From positions 138,822,361 through 138,886,360 of the forward strand of contig NC_079492.1 of the NCBI RefSeq assembly GCF_020520425.1: a DNA stretch of 64,000 bases. Reading direction: 5' to 3'. The notes below the pieces were generated by a model that was not told the origin of the DNA, searched no databases, and saw only the letters and a list, made by a program, of their open reading frames with translations. This DNA is from Spinacia oleracea. Its lineage: Eukaryota; Streptophyta; Magnoliopsida; Caryophyllales; Amaranthaceae. Below are positions 24,641-36,100 of the stretch, in pieces. Both the position numbers and the translations under genes were made by a program. How positions within the stretch are numbered: the first letter of the stretch is position 1; each line of letters opens with the position of its first letter.

Positions 24641-26379
24641 TGTTGACCCACAGGGTTTTGATGATGACAGGCAAACTTAACTAATAAATGTTTAAGTTTC
24701 TATGCTAAGAAAACCAGGAGTTCCAGAGCAGGAACAAGAGAAGGCCAAAGCATGTAGACTTGGACAATCAGAGAAACTGATCAAGCATGCATAAATAAGT
24801 TCCTGATGGGAACATGGTTCGAGAAGTTCCAGAGGTGGAACAACCAACATGCGGAGCAGCATGGAACATGAAGACAGGAAATAAGAGTTTATTTTCTAGG
24901 ATTCATGTAAGTATGTAGTAGCGTGAAAGGTAATGGAACAAGGTGTCAAAAGGAACTCGCGGAACTTAGAGTCAAAAGCATCTAAGAGTCAGCGAATATG
25001 TTGCATATTATTATCGTAATCTGTAGGGATTTATTTAGAGTTTTGTTTCTTAATAAATCTCTACTTGGTTAAGAGTTTTAGATAATATGCACTAGTTATT
25101 TTAGGATAAGATTTAGTTTTAAATAAAAGATAAGTTTTAAATTAAATCAACTTTAATTAGGATTATGATTTTAATTTCATCTTTTATTTATTTTTATCTT
25201 ACCTGCTTTTGGAAAATAAAGAGTCAAAATTTAAAATACGTATAATGAGTTTGTGAGTGTTGGAACTTGTAATGCAAGTTCCTGCACGAACGAAATCTCA
25301 TGTATTTATTTCACGTTTATGAAAAGGTTTTCAGTAAAATATTTTTGCATAAGAAAATAAATAAAAAGTGAGTTTTGGAAAAATATCTCCTGGATTATGT
25401 TTTGATAAAACGTTGCTTTTTCTCCAAGTATTTATTTTCTTTTTATTTCCTATTTTTACTCTAACTGTTTTACTGTAAACGTGGTATAAGTTGTGCCCAA
25501 GACTTTGACTGCTTTCTCCCCAAGTTTCTCCCCAACTAACTGATCATGGGTAAGTGCCTAGAAGTTAGGAAACTTACTGTTAGTGGAGGAATTAGTGGGA
25601 TTATGGTTAAGTCTTGTACACGCTATAAATAGAGGCTTATATCTTCATTCCAAAGTGTCTGACTTGTGTCATTCCATAAGGGTTGGCTGTGGAATAATGT
25701 TATAGAAGAATATGTTTTTCATTCAACATTTTTGAGTCACTTCCTACGAGTTCCAAGTTCCTACGAGTGACATGTTCCCCATTGGTTTTTCACGTGCTAC
25801 ATTCTAGAGGGATACTAATCAATTATCAATCATCAATATTTTGAGAGTTGGTCAAGGGTTGAGTGAACACTTGTAATGGGGAATTGGTCAAGGGTTTGAG
25901 TGAATTCTTGTATCAAGTTTTGGGCTGGAACTTGAGTGATTTCCTGATGTGTATGGGGCAGGAGCGTGAATGAGTTCCTGATATGTATTTGGGTAGGCTT
26001 TGAGTGAAGTCTATGAGAGAGAAGCAGAGAGGCTTTGAGTGAAGTCTAAGAGTCAAGAGAGACTTCTAGGGAAGTCAGTGAGAGCGTAGTTGTTTGAGGG
26101 AACAACTATTGGGAACTTGAGTTCGTAGAGGAACTCAAGTAATGGCCAAGTTTCTTATAGGATTGTAACTGAGTCGTTGCCCTATATTTAAAAGAGTTTG
26201 AGTTGAAATCCCTAGTGGGTCGAGGTTTTCTTTCCAGTTGGCCCTGGAAAGTTTCCTCGTAAAATCTCTCTTGCATTGTTTCTCTACTTGCTTATGTTCT
26301 TTATAATTCCGCAAAAATTGACTAGCAAGTTCCATATTACAATTTACCCCCCCTCTTGTAGTGTTCCATCCAAATAACA
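24641..26379 (+). repeat. 3' LTR of the LARD-type element
   Basis: Collinear with the 5' LTR over its full 1739 bp. Observed substitutions include CGTGG/CGCGG, GGATTCTG/GGATTATG and GTTGTTGCC/GTCGTTGCC. No insertions or deletions were noticed. Confidence 0.9.
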
Positions 26380-26940
26380 ATTGAGATTACGGAATAACTT
26401 TTCAAGATTTTTTATACGAAGTATATTTTTATGACCGGACCTTTCCAAGGATATTGTACAATGTAACAAAACATAACACCAAAAAAAAAACAATGTAACA
26501 AAACATAAAATCTTCTTATTTACTGGTAAGATGAAAAAGTAGTATTTTGAAATGATAAAATTACAAGTGATTTGATCTTATTAAAAATTTAGAAAGTACT
26601 ACAAAAACAATCATACATTCAATTCGATTAGTACAAAAAAAATCTACTTTCTCCTGTTAATTTGACAGTATAAATAATAGGTACATCAATAATCCATACA
26701 AACATATTGTACATTCATTCAATAAGTTGGAGCTAAGGAACAACTAGACGAAGAGAATATAATGAAAGAATAAAACAAAAAACAAAAATAAAAAATTGGG
26801 TCGAGTGGCTATTATCTCCTCTCCCCCGGTTCACACCGTAGACTTAATTTTACCTGTTGTTAAAAAATTAAGCTTCAAGTATGGTTTCGGCCCTTATGGT
26901 AAATGATCGATTAATTAAGTCATGAAGATGTAAAATTAAA
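26380..26940. other. Intergenic AT-rich DNA, no gene seen
   Basis: Starts with the target duplication ATTGA. It contains a short duplicated phrase CAATGTAACAAAACATAA (about 26459 and 26491) separated by an A-run, and a C-rich CTCTCCCCCGG near 26820. Nothing codes. Confidence 0.5.
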
Positions 26941-27123
26941 TTAATCATGGATCATCTTGAGCACATGAACTAAAGAATGAAGAGCACAAGTAGCAATCCT
27001 TAATTTAATCATGCCCCTTCTTGGTATTGGTCTTCCACCGTTATTACTTGAACAACATTTATGACCGACTTCTGCATTATTAGTAACCGTAGAAGTATTA
27101 CAAACTTTCACACTACGACACAT
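26941..27123 (-). CDS. Small protein of unknown function (60 aa), tentative
   Basis: A minus-strand frame of 60 codons (ATG at 27123, TAA at 26941). The N-terminal half has several Cys (MCRSVKVCNTS..., GHKCCSSNNGG). The centre is basic, with RPIPRRGMIKLRIA. The C-terminal tail is ALHSLVHVLKMIHD. The proline-basic-Gly-x-Ile-Lys pattern recalls small plant proteins with a P(R/K)RGxIK core, but I recall this only loosely and cannot check it. A TATA-like TGTATATATG lies about 140 bp upstream (27261-27270). There is no clear signal peptide. It may be a real small gene or chance. Confidence 0.35.
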   Translation of the reverse strand: MCRSVKVCNTSTVTNNAEVGHKCCSSNNGGRPIPRRGMIKLRIATCALHSLVHVLKMIHD

Positions 27124-28741
27124 GAATGTATTTTTACGCCGGTCGTCTAATTATTAGATGATTGTAATCTCTGTTTATATGAGAAAATCTTATACAAAGA
27201 ATTTTGAGATGTATTTATGAAAAATGTTTGATGGATTATTGATTTGCCTCAGCTCAAACATATATACAGGGAGCAAAACAGAGAATATAAGATAAGGTTA
27301 TTACGTGATTTAAAAGGGATTTCTAATTTCTAAACTAGTTTCCAAAAAAGGGTTCAAATCATTTTCGTAAATGGTAGGCAGTTGCCAGCTGGATTGTGGT
27401 CCAGCAGACCAGCAGTGCCTACTGGCTGCTCCCCTACTATTATTCGATCTTTTGCTCCTTAATTAGTCAAAGTGTCAAACTGAAAGTATAGTTTGTATTT
27501 GCAACTTTACATCGTCAAAGTCATTGTTGTGGATTTGCTAACCATGTCGACTCTACTGATTTTATTTAAAACTGTACTTGCGTAATGCAGTTATATACTT
27601 ATAATCCACGTGATAATTGCTGATCTTTAGAATGCATTCTCTTTATCGGATGATACCTGCATTTATTTGAATTAAACTTGTTTGAATTTATTAGAGTTGA
27701 TTAAATCTTATTAGAACGGTTTTAACAGAGTAAACTTATTAGATTTGATTGTAACTTAGTTAATTCATTGTAACTTATCTCAAATTATTAGACCTGAAGC
27801 TAATTTTTTTTAAAGTGAATAGTTTTGGTAAAATAACTATTGATATCGAAAACAATTTTAGACATGGAGAGGATATTATTTGATTGTAGATCTCATAAGA
27901 ACAACATTGCGTTATGGTATGAAGGTCACTTCCTTAGAAACGAAATTCGCTACCTACCGGTGCAGGCTTACCATGACGAACACCCCAAAGATTAATATAA
28001 CACCTTCGAATTTTACACCCCGAATTCAAAGGTTGGTATTGCTCAAGAAAGGCTTAGATCTCGAGAATAAAGACATTAGGGTTTGTGTTTGTAGGTTTTT
28101 TTTGTGTCTCCATAAATCTCAATAATATGTCTCACATAAAAATAATTTAAAAAGTATTTATATGTTTCACGAGGAAAGGAAACAAAACAAAGAGGAAATC
28201 CGCGTTAACGAGTTATCGCTCGGTCCACCGACTTAAAGACTAAATGACCAGGTGCATTACAAGATTTCAAACTCCTTGTCCAACTCATGCACTCTCCAAC
28301 TTAGCATTGTCCATCAAAGGATGTCGGGACCTAAATAATACCACACTTAAACAATAATCAGAAAATTTATTTTGTTATCATCAAAACTTAGGGTCAACAG
28401 CTGAATACTCATCTAATATGTACCTGAAAACTCGGATCGGATACATGATACCCATAATAATTTTATTTGGTAGGGTTACGTGAAATTTTGATAAGATGGT
28501 CCGCCAATTCTTTGACATACACGACAAATTACACATGTTTTTATTGTATAATAAATTGATTGAGTTGTGTTCACTTTGCCGACTTGATATACTAGTATAA
28601 CTAGTGTTTGGTGGCCGAATGATGTCCCGGGTTATTAATTTAAATATCATATACGTGGTATACATTATGTAAAAAGTTTGGTGTATATTATACGTTTGGA
28701 TGTTCCAAGTTATATATATTTATGTGCAATAAAGATCATAT
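27124..28741. other. Intergenic DNA, no gene supported
   Basis: AT-rich. An 81-codon plus-strand frame at 27880-28125 has no recognisable features and is not called. A candidate promoter for the small minus-strand ORF lies at 27261-27270. Confidence 0.4.
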
Positions 28742-28892
28742 CTAATAATTGGTTAAAATGGTAACATATTAACTTTCATTTGATAGATCTCATGTTCGAA
28801 TCTTACGGTAAATTTTTGACGTATGTAATATGTGATATATATATATAATATATTCCTTGTTAATTAGATGTCATGGCATATTCTAGTGCACT
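28742..28892 (+). mobile_element. Probable tRNA-derived SINE, ~150 bp
   Basis: TTGGTTAAAATGGTAAC resembles a polymerase III A box. About 35 bp downstream, TCATGTTCGAATCTTAC resembles a B box (GGTTCGAATCC). The segment ends in an AT-rich tail and is flanked by an 8-bp direct repeat GATCATAT (28734-28741 and 28893-28900). The tail is not a clean poly(A), so the family is uncertain. Confidence 0.5.
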
Positions 28893-29820
28893 GATCATAT
28901 AGAGAGTTATATGTGACACGCATACGTTATTGGAGACGTCTTTTAATATATATATATATATATAGATAGATAGATGTCTAAGTCAAATATTGTATGTTAG
29001 GTTGTGTTAAAAGTTCTGTTGGCTGTTTAAATAAAGACAACGAAAACTTTTTCCGTTACTAAAATGTTATAATGGTACTGAAACTACTCTATAAGAATCA
29101 GATATTCAGATTGGCATGGTACGCTCACATCATCTTAGGATTGAAGGTTGTAAGTCTTCTAATTAATAAAATAGGAAATTGTTAGACCATGACTTCTATA
29201 TTTGAAGTGTATTATATTGATCAATATTACATGAGTTATATATTACAGTAGTTCGTAGTACTACGTATTTAGGAAATCTAACATGTAGAATCCCAATATA
29301 TAAAAAATGCTAGTATTATGTACTTAGTAATCCGTATATCTTAAACCAACGAGGATAAATTCTATTCTTTATTCAATTAGGAACATATAGAACAATAGTT
29401 CATAATCTATCAAAGTACCATCAAACATTTCATTTTAGTCAAATATCATAATCAACGTACAATTTATTGTATGGTCTGATATAAACGATATTGGAAATCC
29501 TACTACAAAGTTCGGTAGCTAACATATTCAGTTCAATTTCTATTTGTAGCGGATAGCTTCCCACTTTCCATTGAGGGGTGCGTATTTGTTTTTCCTTCTT
29601 TTTTCTACCCACTTAACAATATTTTAATTTTTGGCAAATACTACGTACTACATATGTTGTATCATCTTACTAATTTTCCTGTAATATTTACACATTTTCA
29701 CTATTCTCCCTGTCACCCTATCTTATACATAATTCACATTTTTCTTACACCCACCAACATTTTTATTACGTACGTATCTTTCACCTTATCTACATTTTCC
29801 CTTACACATTACTCAATTAC
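28893..29820. other. Intergenic DNA with an (AT)n/(GATA)n microsatellite
   Basis: A short AT dinucleotide run followed by ATAGATAGATAGATG lies near 28946-28976. No gene seen. Confidence 0.5.
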
Positions 29821-32800
29821 CACTACAAGAAAAACTCTCATTAACGACGAGTAATCCGGTCGTAAAAAGGCTCATTTTGGTTGTAAAAGGTCTTTTACGA
29901 CGAGAAATGCGCATGGTCGCCAGTCGTCGCTATAGGCTCCGTCGCGAAAAGTATTGATACTTTTACGACGAGATTATTAAGGTCGTCGTAAATAGTTTTT
30001 TACGACGAGAGTCTAACCTTGTCGCAACTAGTTTTATCTGCGACGAGATTTCTCGTCGCAACCTCTATTTTAAGTGGTTAAAATATTTATTTTCATGGCC
30101 TATAACTTCATAATTGCGACCATATTTCTCGTCGTAACAAGATTTATAATTAACGAGAAGAATGAACCTAGTTTTTCTTGCGACCACTGTTTTGGTTCGA
30201 CAATTCTATTTTATCTATCGTATGTATCAATGATAAATAAAAAAACCTGCGAAACTCAAATATTACAATACACCTTAATATAATAACCTCAAACACTAAT
30301 TTTCATTTAACAAAAATAAGTCGATTACAGTACATTACCTACAAAGGGATATATTGTGCTCACTAATGAAAAAAACAAACCCCATCACATTCACAAGCTA
30401 ATATTAGAGTATGCCAAAAGTATTACAAGCTACAATTAATTAGATGGAAGATACAACCAATCTCCATGTTAAGCCTTGAACTATTATGCTGAATAATGCC
30501 CCATTAGTCATGAAGTGCCTGCATTCATATATAAAATAGGAATGATTAAGATGGACAACAAAACAAGACTATGATTTAAATGATAGAAAATAAAAAATAT
30601 GACCACAATTACAGCAAGAACAATATATAAGGGTGATCAAACATATTTACTTCTTCATTCATTGCATCCAATTACACTAAGAATCCCGGAACATGTGTCA
30701 TACTAATTTCGGAAGGAATTTTTTATCTTGGAAGATAATTAAAGCTAGGATGGCGTACCAATATTTAATACTAACAAGAACTTAAATTTAATTACCCAGC
30801 TAAGGGCTGAAGCAATGAGATGAAACATTGAACACCAACTACTCCGTATAATATATGAGGGTTTAGAACTTCAGAAACCCAAGCAAGGAGATTTTTATTC
30901 ACGAAGATAACTGATTAAGCTGTTTAAAACAAAATTTAGCATGGACATGAACTATATATGATTCATCTTTATGGACATGAAGTCATGAACTGGTGATCTT
31001 GGCTAATATATACTTCTCTTCTTTTTTCTCTATCCTGTAAGTTCCTAGTAATTTACACTATACATGGTCTATCAAAGAACAGAGTGCATACAATTAAGTG
31101 AATAAAAAATAATATCATTTATGAGAGTTTATAATTATTTTAGAACAACTACACTTTAAAATGATTATTGGTATTCCCCTTCTTCCATCAGAATTGGCTT
31201 TTAGAACTATAAAAAACGAACTGAAAATAAATGGCAAAAATAAAGGGCATAGTTAGAATTTGTGTACCTTTATCTTTAACTAACATCAGAAATTTCTTGG
31301 TCACCAACGGTCCAACGCTAGGTTGTTGCATATAGGCAGAGTAAGTAATATATTGACAAGGCACAAAACTAACAGTCAACTCTACCAAGGTACTCTACCA
31401 AGGTTGATCATAATTGTCAAAGAAAAGAGGCAGGCTACACCAACAAATTCCCATCAAAATGGAGCTCAAAACTGAATACCAAAGAAACTCAGAACAATAG
31501 CAACAGACTACGAATCATCCCCAACACCTGCCCGCAAAGCAGATTGCTTGAACCCAACAAAACAAACTCAACCCTGGTCAACTTGCTACAAAAAACATCC
31601 TGACCTATAGTGCCCATCAATCAGACCCTGACAGGATACTAAACAGACCCTAGAACAATTATTAACATGATAACATTTTGCTAATTGCATGTCTAAAGTT
31701 AACATAATAGTATAATACCTTCATCTTGGTCGTTGAGGCATCTTGTGAAGCATTTTTGCTGCTCAAGGAAGTTAGAAAGGGTTGCATTATTATGAATCTT
31801 TGTAACATATCATTGTCATCATTTCCGACGTCCTCACGAAGAGATTGAAGGAGACTTGCATGTGACATCTCCTCTTCCATGGGTGCTTCACTGATAGTTC
31901 CTCGGGAACATTTGCATCTTGATTATCATTGCTTGTCGTAGTGTTTGAGGGTGCTTTAGCTTTTTACTCCAGGAAGGAATGAACTTTCAACCCTAAACTA
32001 CGCCTTAAACCAGGACTCCCAGGTGCAAGAAATGTAGCCTTTCTTCCAACTGGTGCCATTTAGAACAACCTGACTTTAACAATAAAAGGGTACTAGCAAG
32101 TTAGTTAACAAAACTATAACATTGGCATTTCCTAAACAAATATAATTATAGAATATGCTGGTAAGAAAGAGAAACAAAGAAAAAGGGCAGAATATCAGTA
32201 ACACAAACAAAAGCCTCTACACCATTCTAACATTATAATTGTTCATACAAATTAGCTAGCAGCAAAGCAAAACATATAGATTAAAGGTATAAAAGAGACA
32301 CTTTTACTAACCTAAAAGTTGTTACTTACCCAGTTTGGAGGAAAATGTATTTTCAAGCATAGAATTTTGTGGGTAAGAAACTAAATCCAAAGTTGCATCA
32401 CTTTTGTAATTGTTTAAAGGGGTGTGAATTGCGCGGTGGAAATGTTCAGTTCAATGGTAGTTGGCAGTAGCTAGAAATGTCACCTGACATAACCAAATTA
32501 TTAAGCAATTTGGCTTATTTCATGATAATATAAAGAAAAACAATAACACACCGAAGGTTGCAACGAAGCTCCAACCTGCAAGCCCTCTGATAAGAGACTG
32601 CTGATCGAGCCAACATTGTATTCAACAATAACATTAACAACACCATTTTAATCAACCTCTGCAATTTTGCATTAGACAAACAGAGGGTTGTTTCTCATCT
32701 AAAGGGCACAAAAATTACTTCATCATACAGAAAAAGACGATATTCAGAGATTTCTCATCAAGCTATGTATTCTACTAAGTTATTCTTTTAGGAATTAAAG

Positions 32801-33634
32801 ACCCATCTACGATATCTCATGTAAAAACTCAACAACAACCAATTAGCTTAGTAACAAGCCCAAAACCCAGGTAGTACTCGAAGACCCACTTTTGAAATAG
32901 CGAGTTCATCAGGATTGAGGGTTGGAGGCGATAACGAAAAGGAAAATAACACTAAAAACGAAAAGGAAAATAAAGCATAATTAACACAATTATAAACGAG
33001 TCTTACTCGAAAAAGTTCAAGATCCTCAAATATGGAGAGCGAATTTCACACTTTTCTTCACAATCTGCTAAAGGAAAATTGGAATCGCTGACTCAATAAT
33101 GCGAAGTGAAACCAAAATAATGAGCAGATCTATTCGGTTAGAGCGAGAAATTGAGGTTCATGGGCGAAATTTAGTAATGAGAATTAGGGTATAAGGAATT
33201 TGACTGCCATGTTTGTTGGAGAGAGGAGAGGAGATAGTGAGATATGGAAGAGAAGAAGGTTTCTTTTGTGAGTTCTGCTTTTTTTTTTTTCTTTTCTACT
33301 TAATTAGTTATTTGGGTAATTTGAAGCTTTTTTTTAATTAAAAAAATTAAATTTGACAATTACGAGTTTACGACAAGTTCACTTGTCGTAATTGAAACAT
33401 AGGTCGTCGTAGGATTGATTGCAGGCCCGGGAAAAAATCCCGCTTTACTTTTTGCGAAATTTTCATATTTTTAATGACGAGAATATTTGTAATTACAACG
33501 AGATTGTAGCTTGGTTGTAACTAATGACGCTATTTGCGACCACTTAAAAAACTCGTTGTAGATGTTGATTTGTTACGACGAGAAACGCTTATGGTCGTAA
33601 TGTTTGGTCGCGAATGAAAGTTTTTCTTGTAGTG
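29821..33634. mobile_element. CACTA (En/Spm) DNA transposon, 3814 bp
   Basis: Ends are CACTACAAGAAAAACT on the left and the exact inverse AGTTTTTCTTGTAGTG-type end on the right (GTTTTTCTTGTAGTG), flanked by a 3-bp target duplication TAC (29818-29820 and 33635-33637). The subterminal zones (about 29845-30190 and 33360-33620) are packed with ACGACGAG / GTCGTAA / GTCGCAA motifs in both orientations, as expected for transposase binding sites in this superfamily. No transposase-length frame remains, so the copy is non-autonomous or decayed. The interior carries a spliced gene-like structure on the minus strand, listed separately. Confidence 0.9.
31662..33260 (-). pseudogene. Spliced gene-like remnant inside the CACTA element
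   Basis: On the minus strand a leader rich in CTCTTC/CTCTCC (from about 33260) is followed by exon-like blocks ending in good splice donors: TCGA|GTAAGA (boundary at 33006), ACTGG|GTAAGT (at 32339) and ATGAAG|GTATTA (at 31718). One block starts with ATG at about 32060 and reads MAPVGRKATFLAPGSPGLRR before a stop. The next frame reads MEEEMSHASLLQSLREDV (from 31880). No intact protein results. It may be a decayed transposase-type gene of the element or a captured host gene; I cannot tell which. Confidence 0.4.
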
Positions 33635-34249
33635 TACGCTAGTGGGTTAGGTGCAGACATGGGGGATCAAGTGATCAACATACAAGTGATACTTAAAAGT
33701 AGTGTCTGAGTATTATGATTCTTAATTAATGATATGATACGCCAGAAAGAATGACTCCAGTTCAATGGTTAAAGGCTTAGGGGGGTGTTTGATAGGGGCT
33801 ATTCTACAAAGGGAAGCAAATGGACTGATATGCATATATATCCCCTTTATTTTTGTTTGTTTGACCATTTTCGTCATTCCCTTTCCCTTCTTAATTTTGG
33901 TTTTGGATTCACCCCAAATTGCTCTAAGCTGATTCCCCCCTCCCCCCCCCCCCAGGTTTTTCCATTCCTTTTCCCACCCCCCTCTCTCACACCTCTAACC
34001 TTAGAACTTCAACAACAACAACAAAAACAAGAGATTCCCTTTCTAATACTCTTTCCCTTTTATATCAAAGGGTTACTAAACAATATTTTATATCAAAGGG
34101 TTTTTATTCCATTCTTCTCGATTCCCTTTCTCATACTCTTTCCCTTTCGCCTTCTCCAACCAATCGAGCCAGCTTAGCGTTTTGTTTGTTGAAGTTTTAT
34201 AGGACACATGTTATTTGTATTTATTTCTATTTTTTATTTTCAGCAAGTT
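33635..34249. other. Intergenic, pyrimidine-rich tract
   Basis: Starts with the CACTA target duplication. A C/T-rich stretch at about 33915-34160 includes a C-run (33945-33953) and a repeated phrase TTTTATATCAAAGGGTT plus CTCTTTCCCTTT. The open frame through it is low complexity and not called. Confidence 0.5.
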
Positions 34250-34402
34250 TGTTAGAAGTTAGTTACAGTTAGTTAGTGTTTGTTACTAGCTTTGTATATA
34301 AGCAACCTTTGCTTTTCCTCCCAGCTAAGAAACTGAGTTAATAAAAACACATTTTCTTCAATTCTCTCTCTCTAAATTTACTAATTCTCTCAAGCTTCTT
34401 CA
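34250..34402 (+). repeat. Probable 5' LTR of the Copia element (153 bp)
   Basis: Begins TGTTAGAAGTTAGTTACAG, has a TATA-like TGTATATAAGC (about 34293), and ends AAGCTTCTTCA immediately before the primer-binding site TGGTATCAGAGC (34403-34414). The left boundary is inferred from the TG dinucleotide and typical sequence. The partner LTR is missing. Confidence 0.6.
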
Positions 34403-34567
34403 TGGTATCAGAGCTGAATCTCATTTTGGTTTAGGTTTTCGATTTACACAGGATTGGTGCATCAAAACTGTGTGGATTACTTGAGTTGCTGCGAAACTTC
34501 TTGCAATAGCGAAGCTTCTTGCTCAATTCTGCGATTTTGATTGTGTTTGATTGATTTGTTGAATACA

Positions 34568-36090
34568 ATGACAACTGATAATTCTGAAACTCATCAAGAT
34601 TCTCATCCGAACAATAGTGAGAATGGAGGTAATCTTGACCCTTATTTCATAACTAACTAAGATAGTCCAACTTCTTCTTTGGTTTCTGTTGTTTTCAATG
34701 GTATGAATTTCATGCGATGGAAGAGAAATTTTATGAGAGCATTAGTAGCTAAAAACAAAGAAGGATTTGTGAATGGTGGAATAATGAAATCTGCGGTAAA
34801 TCACAAAGATTATCCTAAGTGGAAACGTGCTGATTTCATGGTAGTTAGTTGGATTTTGAGTTCTATGAACAATGACCTAGCTGATGACTTTGGTTACATT
34901 GATAATGCTGTGGAGTTGTGGAAAGAATTAAACGAAAGGTTTAGACAGTCTAATGGACCATTGATTTATCAATTGAAGAAGGAAATTGATTGTTTAAATC
35001 AGGAGAATATGACTATTGTTACCTATTATGGTAAGCTGAAGAAATTATGGGATGGAATGCAAAGTTTGAGAGCTTTTCCTACATGCACTTGTGGTGCTTT
35101 GAAGATCTGTAGTTGCCAAATTTTGAAAAAGATGGCTGAATTTGAAGAAGAAGAAGACAAGATGATAAAGTTTCTGCTAGGATTAAATGGAGGATTTGAA
35201 GGAACTGTGACAAATGTGTTGTATATGGATCCTTTACCAAGTATAAACAGAGTATTTTCTATAACTCAGCAGATAGAGAAGCAGAAAGAAGTCAATGGTG
35301 CAGAAATTGAGGTCAGTGCTATGAGTAGCAGTGCTATGGCTGCTTAATCTTACAAAGGTGGTCATTCTCAGAAGTTTACTGGTGGAAGGAAAGATTGGAA
35401 AGAAATAAAGAAAGAAAAGATGTACAAGGTTTGTACACATTGCAAAGGGAAAGGGCACACTGTAGATCAATGTTTCAAGCTCATAGGGTATCCTGATTGG
35501 TACAACACAATCAAGGCTTCAAAAGGATCACAATATTAATCCAATGGAAGCAGACTTGTTGCTAATGTGAATCCTGCTTCTGATATTGGAGATAATCCTC
35601 TTGATGAACCTTTGCATGGTTCTGGAACTGTAAGCAATGAAATCTTGAGTGCTATTTGCCAAGAGGTCATGAAAGCAATGAAGGGCAAGCAAATACAGAA
35701 TGGTGATGCTGCTGGAACATCTAATTCTTATGCAAACTATGCAGGTATCATCTCTCATTCTTTTAACTGTACTGTGAATACTTTGCTGAATGAATGCTTA
35801 TGGATTGTGGATTCTGGAGCTTGTAATCATATGACATATGATGAGAATATTTTGATAAACAAAAGAACACTCCAAAAGATAATTAGAGTTGGTTTGCCCG
35901 ATGGAACTCAAATGAATGTTGACACTATAGGTGATGTTATCCTTAGTGATAAGCTGATGTTGTCCAATGTATTGTTGGTCAAAGGATTCAAATTAACACA
36001 ATCTGATGTCTGTTGGTAGGTTGATTGAACAAACTGGTGTACATGTTGTATTTACTGGTGATGGGTATTCTTTTCCAGGACCCTTCTAGT
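34568..36090 (+). pseudogene. Copia gag and protease, broken
   Basis: One frame from ATG 34568 (MTTDNSETHQ...) is interrupted by stops at 34658, 35345 and 35537. The open part 34679-35347 is a typical UBN2/gag-polypeptide of LTR Copia (FNGMNFMRWKRNF, then the LWKELNERFRQSNGP and Y-hydrophobic helices). Further on, CTHCKGKGHTVDQC matches the zinc knuckle C-x2-C-x4-H-x4-C exactly. The protease active site appears as WIVDSGACNHMT (DSGA). A frameshift near 36010 follows, after which VGRLIEQTGVHVVFTGDGYSF continues in another frame up to the nested insertion. Capsid and maturation functions are lost. Confidence 0.88.
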
Positions 36091-36100
36091 TCAGTGTTGC

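Larger units (their letters stand above)
16751..26379 (+). mobile_element. Complete non-autonomous LTR retrotransposon (LARD-type), 9629 bp
   Basis: Two 1739-bp LTRs (16751-18489 and 24641-26379) begin TGTTGACCCACAGGG and end CAAATAACA. They are flanked by the 5-bp target duplication ATTGA (16746-16750 and 26380-26384). A primer-binding site TTGGTATCAGAGCC, complementary to the initiator-tRNA-Met 3' end, follows the 5' LTR, and a polypurine tract AAAAAGGGGGAATT precedes the 3' LTR. These termini resemble Copia/SIRE-type elements. The 6.15-kb interior has no gag, protease, integrase or RT frame, so it must be mobilised in trans. About 13 LTR mismatches were counted by eye (about 99.2% identity), which implies a recent insertion. 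Confidence 0.92.

Noticed and set aside
27880-28125. 81-codon plus-strand frame
   Set aside because: No domain, no promoter or splice context; cannot be supported as a gene.
33785-34177. 130-codon plus-strand frame
   Set aside because: Pyrimidine-rich low-complexity sequence (Pro/Phe/Leu-rich) with internal short repeats just upstream of an LTR.
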